DNA of 64,000 nucleotides from an uncultured bacterium (lineage in GTDB: Bacteria; Planctomycetota; JAJSAM01; JAJVHW01): positions 73,073-137,072 of the forward strand of contig CALKVK010000017.1 in the NCBI GenBank assembly GCA_937996235.1, given 5' to 3'. Positions 42,169 to 51,346 of the stretch are shown in pieces; positions within the stretch are counted from its first letter, which is position 1, and the number at the start of each line of letters is the position of its first letter. The notes below the pieces were generated by a model. That model worked only from the letters and a program-made list of their open reading frames with translations. It was not told where the DNA came from and did no database searches. The translations under genes were made by a program, and so were the position numbers.

Positions 42169-43200
42169 ATGCGGCCCCGGCTCCGGACAAGCCTGCTCGC
42201 AGCGGCGGCCGCGGCGTGCGTCGCAGCCGTCTCGCTCGTGCTGGAGACGGGCATCTCGGAACTGCTCGCGCGCCGCTCGGCCGACATCGCCGAGTTCCGC
42301 TCCGCCGAGCTGACGAAGAACGTCGCCCTGATCGCGGTCCTCAGCGTCACCGTCTTCTTCGGCGTCGGGATCGCGCTCGAGCGCGTGCAGCGGCGCCGCG
42401 CCCTGGATGCCGAGCAGGGCGCCCGCGCGACGCTCGCGCAGCGCCGCGCCGCGGTCGGCTCGCTCGCGGCGTCCGTCGGACACGACCTGCGCAACTACCT
42501 GACCGTGGTCGGCGGCAACATCGAGCTCGTGCTCGACTGCGACGACCTGCCGCCGCGCCATCGCGAGCGTCTCGCCGCGGCGCGCAAGGGCCTCGAGCGC
42601 GCCGTGCGCCTGTCGCGCAACCTCGACGCGCTCGGCCGCGCCGCGCGCGAGTCGGACGTCGCGTTCATCGACGTCGTCGCGCTCGTGGACGAGACGCTCG
42701 CCCTCGCGCGGCACCACGCGGGCGCCCGCGACGCCGTGCTGCGTCGCGCGCCGTGCGGCACCGACTTCGAGGTCCACGGCAGCCCCGGGTCGCTCGCGTC
42801 GGCGCTGCTCAACCTCGTCCTCAACGCGATCGAGGCGGTCGGCGGCGGCGCGGTCGTCGAGGTGCGCCTCTCGGCGCCCGACGCCGAGCGCGTGCGGATC
42901 GAGGTGCACGACAACGGACCCGGCGTCGCGCCCGACCTGCGCGAGCGCGTGTTCGAGCCGCTCTTCACGACGAAGGCCACGGGCACGGGTCTCGGGCTGC
43001 CGTCGGTGCGCGCCTCGGTGCGCGCGCAGGGCGGGGCGGTCTCGATCGGCGACAGCGACCTCGGCGGCGCGTGCTTCGTCATCGACATCCCGCGCCGCGT
43101 GCCGCAGCGGCCGCCGCAGACGAGCGGCACCTGGCGCCGCGCGGTCGCGCTGGCCAACGCCGCCGGCGGGGTCGAGGAGCCGCGCCCGATCGACGCCTGA
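42169..43200 (+). CDS. Membrane sensor histidine kinase
   Basis: This 343-residue protein has two TM helices (about 8-28 and 52-72) bounding a short periplasmic loop, then a dimerisation helix with H105 in ASVGHDLRNYL. The HATPase domain follows, with N-box LLNLVLNAIEAVGGG, G1 VHDNGPGVA, F box FEPLFTTKATGTGLGL and G2. No response regulator is adjacent. A TAACGT box overlaps the chrA stop, and an SD (GGGAGG) precedes ATG 42169. The signal is unknown. Confidence 0.9.
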   Translation: MRPRLRTSLLAAAAAACVAAVSLVLETGISELLARRSADIAEFRSAELTKNVALIAVLSVTVFFGVGIALERVQRRRALDAEQGARATLAQRRAAVGSLAASVGHDLRNYLTVVGGNIELVLDCDDLPPRHRERLAAARKGLERAVRLSRNLDALGRAARESDVAFIDVVALVDETLALARHHAGARDAVLRRAPCGTDFEVHGSPGSLASALLNLVLNAIEAVGGGAVVEVRLSAPDAERVRIEVHDNGPGVAPDLRERVFEPLFTTKATGTGLGLPSVRASVRAQGGAVSIGDSDLGGACFVIDIPRRVPQRPPQTSGTWRRAVALANAAGGVEEPRPIDA

Positions 43201-43212
43201 GCGCGGTCGCGC

Positions 43213-43500
43213 TCAGTCCGTTCGGCCGCGCGGGTACGCGTCGCGTCCCGGACGCGTGTGCACGTCGGCACGCGCCGCGCGCAGCGCATCGGCCAGCGCG
43301 TCGAGGATCTCGTTCGACGCGTCGAGGTCGGGGTGCAGCTCGTGGTCGCCGGTGAAGAGCACGCGCCCGTTCCAGTCGGCGTTCGCGAGCCACACGCCGT
43401 CGCGCGTGATCTCGGTGCGGCCGTTCGGCAGCGCGGCCGCGCCGTAGCGTCGTCCGCGGTGCCGGATCTCGACGTGGACGGCGTGCTCGTCGGCGCTCAC
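43213..43500 (-). CDS. Small hypothetical protein
   Basis: This 95-residue protein has a beta-rich start (VHVEIRHRGRRYGAAALPNGRTEI) and a C-terminal helix (NEILDALADALRAARADV). ATG 43500 overlaps the stop of the upstream kinase-like gene by 4 nt (ATGA), a good sign that it is translated. I recognise no family. Confidence 0.6.
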   Translation of the reverse strand: MSADEHAVHVEIRHRGRRYGAAALPNGRTEITRDGVWLANADWNGRVLFTGDHELHPDLDASNEILDALADALRAARADVHTRPGRDAYPRGRTD

Positions 43501-44114
43501 GGCTGCGTCTCCCCTCCGGCCGCGCGGGCGGCGAGCCGCGCCGTGCGGTCGTCGGCGCGCCGCTGCGCCCGGCCCACGAACGTCGCGACGCGGCGCCGGT
43601 CGTGACGGCGCGCGAGCGGCAGCAGCAGGCGCCAGACGAGCGGCGGCGCGCCGGGGCCGATCGCGGTCGCGAGGTCGAAGAACACCACGCGCCCGTCGTC
43701 CGCGAGCAGCACGTCGCGGCGGCCGACGTCGCCGTGCGCGAACCCGGCCGCGTGCAGGCGCGCGAGCGCCGCGTCGATGCGCGCGGCCTCGTCGGCCGTC
43801 ACGCCGCGCGCGCGGCGGGCCGAGACCGTCTCGCCGGCGACGTACTCCGTCTCGAGGAAGCGCGCGCCCGAGCCGCGCAGGCGCGGCACGCAGTCGAGGT
43901 GCTGGAGCCGCGCGAGCATGCGCGCCTCGCGCGCGAGCAGCACGCGGCCGAGCGCGCCGAGGAGCCCGCCGCCGGGCGGCATCTCCTTGCGCACGTGGCC
44001 CGCGCCCGCGTCGGGCACGAACGAGACGCTCGCCTTCGTGGCGTTGCGCGGGGCACCGAGGACGCGCGCGCTGCCCGCGTCCGGCGTCTCGGCGGTCGGC
44101 TCGCTGCCGCTCAT
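43497..44114 (-). CDS. RIO/Kdo-kinase-like protein
   Basis: This 205-residue protein is a short kinase-fold candidate: VRKEMPPGGGLLGALGRVLLAREARML in the N-lobe, LETEYVAGETV as hinge, catalytic loop HGDVGRRDVLLADDG and metal-binding FFDLATAIG. The small size and loop resemble lipopolysaccharide (InaA/WaaP) or RIO kinases. It would phosphorylate a sugar or lipid head group; this is an inference. ATG 44114; coupled to the small gene downstream. Confidence 0.7.
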   Translation of the reverse strand: MSGSEPTAETPDAGSARVLGAPRNATKASVSFVPDAGAGHVRKEMPPGGGLLGALGRVLLAREARMLARLQHLDCVPRLRGSGARFLETEYVAGETVSARRARGVTADEAARIDAALARLHAAGFAHGDVGRRDVLLADDGRVVFFDLATAIGPGAPPLVWRLLLPLARRHDRRRVATFVGRAQRRADDRTARLAARAAGGETQP

Positions 44115-44163
44115 GGGATCGTGCGCGTGCCCGCGCGCCGCGCCCGCCGCCCCCGGGGTCGGA

Positions 44164-44760
44164 CTAGAACATCCCCGCGTGCACGGCGAGCACGGCGAAG
44201 AACGCGAGGAGCGCGACGACCATGTTGTACTCCTCGTTCTCGGCGAAGTTGGCCCAGCGCCACGCGCCGTAGGGCTGGTCGTACGGCTTGAGCCGCGGGA
44301 ACAGCGACGGCACCGCCGCGCGGTAGCGCGCGTACGCCTCGCCGTGCAGGCGCTCGAGGCGCTCCGGCTCGACGCGCTCCTTGCGGGGGATGTAGTAGAA
44401 GAAGAACACGCAGAGCGAGACGGCCAGGATCGCCAGGTTGGCGTGGTGGAAGCTCGGCCACGCCGCGCCGACGCACACGCCCGAGAGGATGAAGAAGCGC
44501 CCCAGGTAGAGCGGGTTGCGCACGTACTTGTACGGACCGCCCGTGATGAGCTGCTTCGACTTGACGAGGTAGCCCGCCGACCAGCAGCGGATGCTCTCGC
44601 CGATCGCGGCGAGCGCGATGCCGATCGCCCACTCGAGCGGCGTCGGCTGCGCGAACCATGCGAGGCCGGCCGCGAACACCCACACGAAGATGCGGCGCGC
44701 CCAGCCGAGCACGGCGTTGCGCTGGGGCTCTGCGGCGGCGGCGTCTGCCTTCGAGGCCAT
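44164..44760 (-). CDS. Isoprenylcysteine carboxyl methyltransferase-family membrane protein
   Basis: This 198-residue protein has four to five TM helices and the ICMT/PEMT core GGPYKYVRNPLYLGRFFILSG followed by FYYIPRKERVEPERLERLHGEAYARYRAAVPSLFPRLKPY, the cofactor-binding region. It should transfer methyl groups from SAM to a membrane lipid or small molecule; substrate unknown. ATG 44760 has SD GGAGGG, with a GACAAT box further upstream. Confidence 0.85.
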   Translation of the reverse strand: MASKADAAAAEPQRNAVLGWARRIFVWVFAAGLAWFAQPTPLEWAIGIALAAIGESIRCWSAGYLVKSKQLITGGPYKYVRNPLYLGRFFILSGVCVGAAWPSFHHANLAILAVSLCVFFFYYIPRKERVEPERLERLHGEAYARYRAAVPSLFPRLKPYDQPYGAWRWANFAENEEYNMVVALLAFFAVLAVHAGMF

Positions 44761-44844
44761 CGGGGTCCCTCCGGGAAGCGCGGGATTGTCGCCCCGCGCG
44801 CGCCGGGGCGGGAGTTCAGAAGACCTGCGCGGTCGTGCGCAGCG

Positions 44845-46917
44845 TCAGAAACTGAACCCGAACGAGAGGTGGATCGCCACGCGCCCGCGCGCCGCGAAGC
44901 GGTGGGCCGGGTTGTAGCCGACGTCGAGGCGCACCGGGCCGACCGGGAGCCGGTAGCGCAGCCCGGCGCCGACGGCCTCGCCCACGGGCTCGGAGAGGTC
45001 GAAGCTCTTCGGCGACACGGTGCCGACGTCGAAGAACAGCGCGCCGTCGAGGCGTCCCCAGAGCTGCTGGCGCAGCTCCACGTTGGCCACCGCCGACGTG
45101 AGCCCGCCGCGCGGGTCGCGCTCCGCGTCCACGGGCCCGAGCTCGTCCTCGCGGAACGAGCGGACGGTCGATTCGCCGCCGAGGAAGAGGCGCTCCTGGA
45201 TGGGCAGCGACGGCCCGCCCGAGAAGACGTCGCGCGTCACGAAGCGTCCGCCGACGGCCAGCACGGTGCCCTCGCGCAGCGGGAAGCAGCGCGACCACGC
45301 GGCGCGCCACTCCAGGAAGTCGAGGTCGCCGCCCAGGTCGGGCGCGCTGCGGAAGAGGCCGAACTGCGCGAACACGCCGCGCGTCGGGAACAGCCGGTCG
45401 TCGCGCGTGTCGTGCTCGACGTCCGCGAAGAGGCCCGCCGCGCGCGAGAAGCCGTCCTCCTCGGCGCCGCGCACGGCGCTCTCGCGGTGGCGCGCCTCGT
45501 CGAAGCGCAGGCGGTAGCCGTAGGTGACGGCGTCCTGCCGCGAGAGGTCGTGGCGCACCGAGACGTCGAGGTCGAGCGTGCGGCTGTCGAACGACGGCTG
45601 CTCGCGGAACTCGTAGCGCGCGCCGGCCGAGAGCGTCCGGTCCCTGCCGAGCAGGTAGCGGTCGCCGGCGCGCGCGCCGACGCCCGCGCTGCGCAGACTG
45701 GCGTGGGCGTCGAGGTCGAGCACGCGCGCGCGTCCCGTGAAGTTGCGGTCGCGGTAGCGCACCCAGCTGCGCAGCAGCTCGTAGCTGCCCCAGCCGGCGC
45801 CCACCTCGACGCTGCGCGCGTCGGCCTCCTCGACCGCGAGCGCGACGTCGTCGACGGGTCGCTCCGCGTCGGCCGCGTCGGCGCGCGGCGTGACGTCGAG
45901 GCGCACGACGCGGAACGCGCCGGTGCGGTAGAGCTGGTCCACGGCGTCGTCGAGCGCCGACTGCGCGACCACGTCGCCCGGCTGCAGCGCGACGCGCTCG
46001 CGCGCGAACGCGGCGTCGGTGCGCTCGGTCCCGGAGAGCGCCACGTCGCCCGTGTGGACGACGGGACCCGCGCTCACGTGCACGCGCACCGTCGCCACGC
46101 CGTTCTCGCGGTCCACGTCGCTCGTCGCGCTGACCTCCGCGCGCCGCCGCCCGTGCTCGAGCAGCCAGGCGCGCGCGCGCGCCGCCGCCTCGGACGCGAC
46201 GCGCGCGTGGTAGGGCGCGCCCGGCGCGGGGAGCGCCGCGCGCAGCTCGGCGCGCAGCGCGTCGTCCAGCTCGCCCTCGAGCTCGATGCGCGCGACGCGG
46301 AAGAGCCGCCCCTCCTTCACGGGGATCACCACGTCGGCGCGCGTGCGGTCCTCCGCGAACGTGATCTCCGGCGGACCGACGCGCACGCGCGCGTGGCCCG
46401 CGAGGCGATAGAGCGTCTCGACCTCCGCGACCGCCGCGTCCACGTCGGCGCGCCGGTACGGCTGTGCGCCCGAGAACGGCAGCCCGGACCCGCGGCGCAC
46501 GAGCCGCGCGAGCGCGCTCCGCGCGTAGCGCTCGGCGCCGGGGAAGGACACGTCGCCGAGCAGCGTGCGCGGTCCCGCGTGGACCTCGAACACGAGGCGC
46601 TCCGGCGCCTCCTCGTCCGGCTCCAGACGGAACTCGACGCGTGCCTCCGCGTGGCCGTCGTCGCGCAGCGCGCGCTCCATCGCGTACGCCGCGTCCGCTG
46701 CGTCCGCGGGGCGCCGGCGCGCCTCGCCGAAGCGCGTCAGCTCGTCCTCGGCGCGCGCGCGCAGGTCCGCGTCGGTCCAGCCGGCGACGGGCGCGTCGAA
46801 CGCGACGTCCACGCGCACGCCGCCCACGACGTGCGCGCCGGAGCTCGCGCACGCGCCGAGCGCAAGCGCCACGAGCAGCAGCGCCGCGCGCGCCGCGGGT
46901 GGGGCGCCCCGGCTCAT
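44845..46917 (-). CDS. TamA-like Omp85 outer-membrane protein with lipobox
   Basis: This 690-residue Omp85 protein has about three to four POTRA domains (residues about 30-330; e.g. RTLLGDVSFPGAERYARSALARLV and VVHTGDVALSGTERTD) and a C-terminal 16-strand barrel. The barrel carries the Omp85 signatures GLFADVEHDTRDDRLFPTRG and LFLGGESTVRSFRE and ends in an aromatic residue (LSFGFSF). The signal ends LALGAC (Cys 23), a lipoprotein-like site that is unusual for a barrel. ATG overlaps the tamB stop. It acts with TamB in outer-membrane protein or lipid traffic. Confidence 0.88.
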   Translation of the reverse strand: MSRGAPPAARAALLLVALALGACASSGAHVVGGVRVDVAFDAPVAGWTDADLRARAEDELTRFGEARRRPADAADAAYAMERALRDDGHAEARVEFRLEPDEEAPERLVFEVHAGPRTLLGDVSFPGAERYARSALARLVRRGSGLPFSGAQPYRRADVDAAVAEVETLYRLAGHARVRVGPPEITFAEDRTRADVVIPVKEGRLFRVARIELEGELDDALRAELRAALPAPGAPYHARVASEAAARARAWLLEHGRRRAEVSATSDVDRENGVATVRVHVSAGPVVHTGDVALSGTERTDAAFARERVALQPGDVVAQSALDDAVDQLYRTGAFRVVRLDVTPRADAADAERPVDDVALAVEEADARSVEVGAGWGSYELLRSWVRYRDRNFTGRARVLDLDAHASLRSAGVGARAGDRYLLGRDRTLSAGARYEFREQPSFDSRTLDLDVSVRHDLSRQDAVTYGYRLRFDEARHRESAVRGAEEDGFSRAAGLFADVEHDTRDDRLFPTRGVFAQFGLFRSAPDLGGDLDFLEWRAAWSRCFPLREGTVLAVGGRFVTRDVFSGGPSLPIQERLFLGGESTVRSFREDELGPVDAERDPRGGLTSAVANVELRQQLWGRLDGALFFDVGTVSPKSFDLSEPVGEAVGAGLRYRLPVGPVRLDVGYNPAHRFAARGRVAIHLSFGFSF

Positions 46918-49900
46918 CGGAAGCGCACCCGCCACAGCACGCCCGCGTCGTAGTCGTCCCAGCGGTCGCGCTCGATGCGCAGGTAGAAGCGCTCGCGCCG
47001 CAGCTCGAGCTCCGCCTCGATCGTGGACGCGCCCTTCTCGGAGCGCTCGCGTCCGACCTCGACCGTCACGCGGTCCGTGAGCGACTCCTCGCCCGGCTCG
47101 CCCGGTCCCGTGAACCACGCGAGCACCGCCTCGCCGAGCAGCGCGCCGGCGGTCGCGAGAGCCGTCCGGCCCACGCCCTCGGCCGCGACGTCCTCGGGCG
47201 CGGCGCCGGTCGCGAGCAGCACGAGCGCGTCCTGCTGCGAGAGCGGCGGCGTCGCGGCGACGTGCACGCGCATGTCGGCGAGCTCGCCGGTCGCCGTGAC
47301 GTCGAGGTCGTAGCCCTTGAGGCGCGTCGCGGCCCGCGCGCGCACCTGCGGCGCGAACGGCGCCCCGACCGGGAAGACGATCGAGCCCGCCTCGACGCGC
47401 AGCCGCGTGAGCGGCAGCGAGACCGTCGCGTCGCGGAAGTCCACGCGGCCCTCGGGCTCCGGGACCGCGCCGGTGCCGCGCACGCGCACGTCCACGGAGA
47501 GCGTGCCGCGCACGAGGTCGTTGTCGATGCGCACGGTGTCCGCGGCGATCACGCGCAGGTCGAGTCGCGCGTCGGCCCACGGCGCGTCGCGCAGCTCGAA
47601 GACCTGCACGCCCGGGCCCTCGTCCAGCGCCGTGCCGCCCGTCAGCGACATGCGGCGCGTCACGAGCGCGTCGGTGACGGACACGACGCCCGCGACGCGC
47701 AGCGCGTCGAGCGGGCCCGCCGCCGTCACGTCCACGTCGGCGCGCAGCCGCAGGTCGGACGTCCGCGCGAGGAGCAGGTTGCGGCCGGTGACGGCGACGT
47801 CGAGCTCCACGTCGCCCGCCGGCGTCAGGCGCACGGCGCCGCTCGCCGACGCGGGCGCGTAGCCGACGCGGCCCGTGCACTCGAGCAGCCGCAGCTCGCG
47901 GCCCTCGACGCGTCCGCGCAGCCGCACGCGGTCGATCGCGGGCGCGTCGCCTTCGAGCCGCACGGTGAGCCCGCGCGCCTCGACGTCGCCGACGAGGTGG
48001 GGTGCCGCGGGCGTGCCGGACGCGACGAGGTCGGCGGACACCGCGCCGCGCACGTAGCGCATGCCGGGGAGCTGCGCCGCCAGGTCCGCGATCTCGGCCG
48101 CGACCACCCGCACCCGTCCTGAGAGCGCGCCGTCCCGCAGCGCCGCCCACGCGGCCTGCGGGTCGCGCCAGTCGCACGCCGCCGCGACGTCGAGCTGCCC
48201 CGAGAGCTCGAGCGGCAGCGCGCCCGGCGGGCCCTGCACCTGCGGCGTGTGCGCGAGCAGCAGGTGCGCGCCCGCGGCGTCGGTGCGCAGCGCGGCGGTC
48301 GTCGCGCCGACGAGCGCGTGCGTGCCGGCCGCGTCGGCCCACGCGACGTCCTGCGCGGCGAGGCGCGCGAGCAGGGTGGGCGCGCCGTCCTCGACCGACG
48401 CCTGCACGTCGAGCGCGAGCGCCGCCGCGCGCAGGCCCGCGGGCGCGAAGCGCTCGAACCACGGCGCGGGCGCGTCGGAGCGCACGTGCAGCTCGAACGC
48501 GTCGGACGCGCCGGACGTGCGCACGAGCCGCCCGCCCGTCCAGCGCACGCCCAGCGCGCCGCCGCCGTCGGCCCGGAGCAGCGCGCCCGCGTCCACGTGC
48601 AGGCGCTCGATGCGCACGCCCCGCGCGTCCTGCACCACGTGCACTTCGCACGCGGCGCGCACGCCCTGCCACGTCAGGTCGGTCGCGCGCGCGTCGAGCA
48701 CCGCGTCGTCGTCGGCGAGACGGCGCAGCGTGCCCGAGAGGCGCCCCGCGAGTCCGTCGGCGAGCGTCGCAGCGTCCACGTCCTCCCAGGTGACGTGGAG
48801 CAGCGGGTCGTCGGCGAGCGCGCCCGCGCCGCGCACGCGGCCGCCGAGCGCCCGCGCCTCGAGACCGACGAAGCCGAGCACGCCCGCGTCCCACACGAGG
48901 TCGAGCGGTGCCGTCAGCTCGAGGTCCACGTGCTCCGCGGCGAGGCCGAGCGCCGCGCCGTCGAGCCGCGCGCCGCCCGCGGTCACGCGCGCGCTCGGCG
49001 TCGCCGTCGTCGCGTCGATCGTCGCGGCGCAGTGCACGTCGCCCCACGGCAGCGTGGCCCGCGCATCCTGGAGCTCGACGTGGCGACGCTCCGCGCGCAC
49101 GCGGGCTGCGAGGTCGCGCACGAGCACGCCGCCCGTCGCGATCCGCTCGGCGCGGCAGGTGCCAGCGAACGCGGCGTCCTCCCACGGCGTCCCGCCCTCG
49201 TGGTCGAACGCGCCGTCGAGCGCGAGCGCGCCCTCCACGTCCGCGGGCAGCGGCAGCCGCGTGCGCAGCGCCGCGAGGTCGGCGATCTCGAGCGCGAGTC
49301 CCGGCACGTGCACCGCGCCGGTCGCGAGGTCGGCAGTGCCGGCCGCCGCGAGCCGCAGCGTGCGGCCGTCCACCGCGAGTCGCTCGACCTCGAGACGCGG
49401 ACCCGCGAGGCGCGCGGACGCGTCGAGGCGGCCGAGCGCGAGACCGTCGAGCACGAGACCCTCGCCGTCGGCGGCGAAGTCGGCGCGCAGGTCGGGCGGG
49501 AACGCGTCGACGGCGCCCGCGCGCGTCGCGAGGGAACCCGCGAGCTCGCCCGACGCGCGCAGCGCACCCGCGAGACGCGGCAGCCGCGGGAACGCCTCCG
49601 AGAGCGCGGCGAGGTCGGGCACGTCGAGCGCGAAGGTGCCGTCGCGCGCGACGCCCGACGCGAGGTCCACGGTGCCGGCGGCGCGGACGCGTCCGAGCTC
49701 GCCGTCGGCGACGAGCTCCTCGACCGTCAGGGTGTGCTCGTCGAGCCGGGCGGCGACGTGCGCCGCGCGCAGCGTGCGGCCGTCGACGACGAGCCCCTCG
49801 CCCGCGACGTCGAGCGCGGCGCGCAGCGCGGCGAGCGGGCCGTCGATCGACGCGGTCAGACGCACCGCGCCCGCGAGCGCCGGGAGCTGCCACGCCGCGG

Positions 49901-51281
49901 GTGCGAGGCCGTGCGCCTCGGCGGCGTCGACGCCGCCTTCCACGGCGAGTGCGAGCGCGGCGTCGCGCCACACCGCCGCGTCCGCGGGCGGCGTGAGCGT
50001 GCCCGTCGCGTGCAGCGCGGAGCGCGGCGTGCGGAGCGTCAGCTCCTCGAGGGCGAGCGGCGCACCCTCGGGCGCGGTCGCGCGCAGGTGCAGCGCGGCG
50101 GGGCGCGGCAGCCGCGCGACGACGTCCGTCGCGCCGAGCTCCTCGAGGAGCGGGGCCGCGTCCGCCGTGTCGAGCCGGAGCGCCTCGAGACGACGCAGCC
50201 GCGGGGTCGCGCCGAGCGCGATCTCCGCGGAGCCGACGGCGAGCTCCGCACCCTCGCGCCGCGCGCGCAGGTCGCCGAGCCGCAGCACGCCGCCCGCGAG
50301 CGCGCCCGTGACCGTGACGTCGTCGCAACGCACGCCGTGCCACGCGAGCGCCGAGCACGTGGCGTGGAACGCGACGCCCGTCGTCGCGTCCACCTGGACG
50401 TCGGCGCTGACGACGCCCGCGCGCGGCAGTTCCACGTCGCCGAGCACGAGGCGGCCGAGGACCGGCGACACGGCGGCGACGTCCACGCCGGCGACGTGCA
50501 CCTCGGTCGCGCCCGCGACGCTGCGGACCTCGACGGCGCCGCCCGCGACCTCCCACGCGAGCTCGAGCCGCGTGCGGCCGTCGTCGTCGTCGGAGAGACG
50601 CGCCGCGCGCAGCTCGGCTCCCTCCCACACCGCGCCGGTCGCGAACTCGACGCCGCCCGCGGTGCGCAGCGCGCGCAGTTCCAGGGCGCTCGGGAACCGC
50701 GCGTCGTCGAACGAGAGCTCCGCGAGCGCGACGCGCGCAACGTCGCCGCCGGCCACGACGTCGAGGGCCGCGTGCGCGTCGCCGAGCGGCGTGCCGTGCG
50801 CGGCCGCACGGCCGCGGACCGCGATCTGCGGCAGCGGCGACGGCAGCGCGGCGAGCACCTGCGCGACGGTGGGGGCGGGGTGCTCCGACCGCGGGCGGTC
50901 GAGGTCGAGCGTCACGTCGAAGCCGTCCACGACCACGGCGTCGAGGGCGCCGAGCACGTCGTGCCGCAGGTGGAGCGGGCGGAACTCGATCTCGACGCGC
51001 GCGGCGCGCACCCCGGTCAGCGCGCCCGTCCCGGGCGGCTCCACCAGGCGCACGTCCTCGAACGCGACGTCCGTCAGCCAGCCGCCGGAGACGCCGCCGA
51101 TCTCGACGCGTCCGCCGAGCGCCGCGCCGAGCGCGTCCGCCGCGCGCCGCCGCACCAGCCCGCCGAACAGCGGGACGCGCGCGAGGTAGACGGCCACGAG
51201 CAGGACGACCAGCACGGCCGCCGCGCGCGCGAGGCGGCGGCGCCACGTGGTCCCGGGACGTCGGTCGCTCGCGCCGGCCAT
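46914..51281 (-). CDS. TamB-like translocation/assembly module protein (AsmA-like, DUF490)
   Basis: This 1455-residue protein has an N-terminal TM anchor (AAAVLVVLLVAVYLARVPLFGG). A long series of short beta repeats resembles AsmA/TamB groove domains (e.g. VEIGGVSGGWLTDVAFEDVRL). The conserved C-terminal DUF490 region includes GAPFAPQVRARAATRLKGYDLDVTATG, then PPLSQQDALVLLATG. It spans the periplasm and works with the TamA-like protein encoded 3'. A TAGCCT box at 51291-51296 lies 9 nt before ATG, without an SD, a leaderless candidate. Confidence 0.9.
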   Translation of the reverse strand: MAGASDRRPGTTWRRRLARAAAVLVVLLVAVYLARVPLFGGLVRRRAADALGAALGGRVEIGGVSGGWLTDVAFEDVRLVEPPGTGALTGVRAARVEIEFRPLHLRHDVLGALDAVVVDGFDVTLDLDRPRSEHPAPTVAQVLAALPSPLPQIAVRGRAAAHGTPLGDAHAALDVVAGGDVARVALAELSFDDARFPSALELRALRTAGGVEFATGAVWEGAELRAARLSDDDDGRTRLELAWEVAGGAVEVRSVAGATEVHVAGVDVAAVSPVLGRLVLGDVELPRAGVVSADVQVDATTGVAFHATCSALAWHGVRCDDVTVTGALAGGVLRLGDLRARREGAELAVGSAEIALGATPRLRRLEALRLDTADAAPLLEELGATDVVARLPRPAALHLRATAPEGAPLALEELTLRTPRSALHATGTLTPPADAAVWRDAALALAVEGGVDAAEAHGLAPAAWQLPALAGAVRLTASIDGPLAALRAALDVAGEGLVVDGRTLRAAHVAARLDEHTLTVEELVADGELGRVRAAGTVDLASGVARDGTFALDVPDLAALSEAFPRLPRLAGALRASGELAGSLATRAGAVDAFPPDLRADFAADGEGLVLDGLALGRLDASARLAGPRLEVERLAVDGRTLRLAAAGTADLATGAVHVPGLALEIADLAALRTRLPLPADVEGALALDGAFDHEGGTPWEDAAFAGTCRAERIATGGVLVRDLAARVRAERRHVELQDARATLPWGDVHCAATIDATTATPSARVTAGGARLDGAALGLAAEHVDLELTAPLDLVWDAGVLGFVGLEARALGGRVRGAGALADDPLLHVTWEDVDAATLADGLAGRLSGTLRRLADDDAVLDARATDLTWQGVRAACEVHVVQDARGVRIERLHVDAGALLRADGGGALGVRWTGGRLVRTSGASDAFELHVRSDAPAPWFERFAPAGLRAAALALDVQASVEDGAPTLLARLAAQDVAWADAAGTHALVGATTAALRTDAAGAHLLLAHTPQVQGPPGALPLELSGQLDVAAACDWRDPQAAWAALRDGALSGRVRVVAAEIADLAAQLPGMRYVRGAVSADLVASGTPAAPHLVGDVEARGLTVRLEGDAPAIDRVRLRGRVEGRELRLLECTGRVGYAPASASGAVRLTPAGDVELDVAVTGRNLLLARTSDLRLRADVDVTAAGPLDALRVAGVVSVTDALVTRRMSLTGGTALDEGPGVQVFELRDAPWADARLDLRVIAADTVRIDNDLVRGTLSVDVRVRGTGAVPEPEGRVDFRDATVSLPLTRLRVEAGSIVFPVGAPFAPQVRARAATRLKGYDLDVTATGELADMRVHVAATPPLSQQDALVLLATGAAPEDVAAEGVGRTALATAGALLGEAVLAWFTGPGEPGEESLTDRVTVEVGRERSEKGASTIEAELELRRERFYLRIERDRWDDYDAGVLWRVRFR

Positions 51282-51346
51282 GTGGCGCCGAGGCTACCCC
51301 GCGGCCGTGCGGGCGCCCGGGAACGGCGCCGCGCGCGCGTGCCGTG

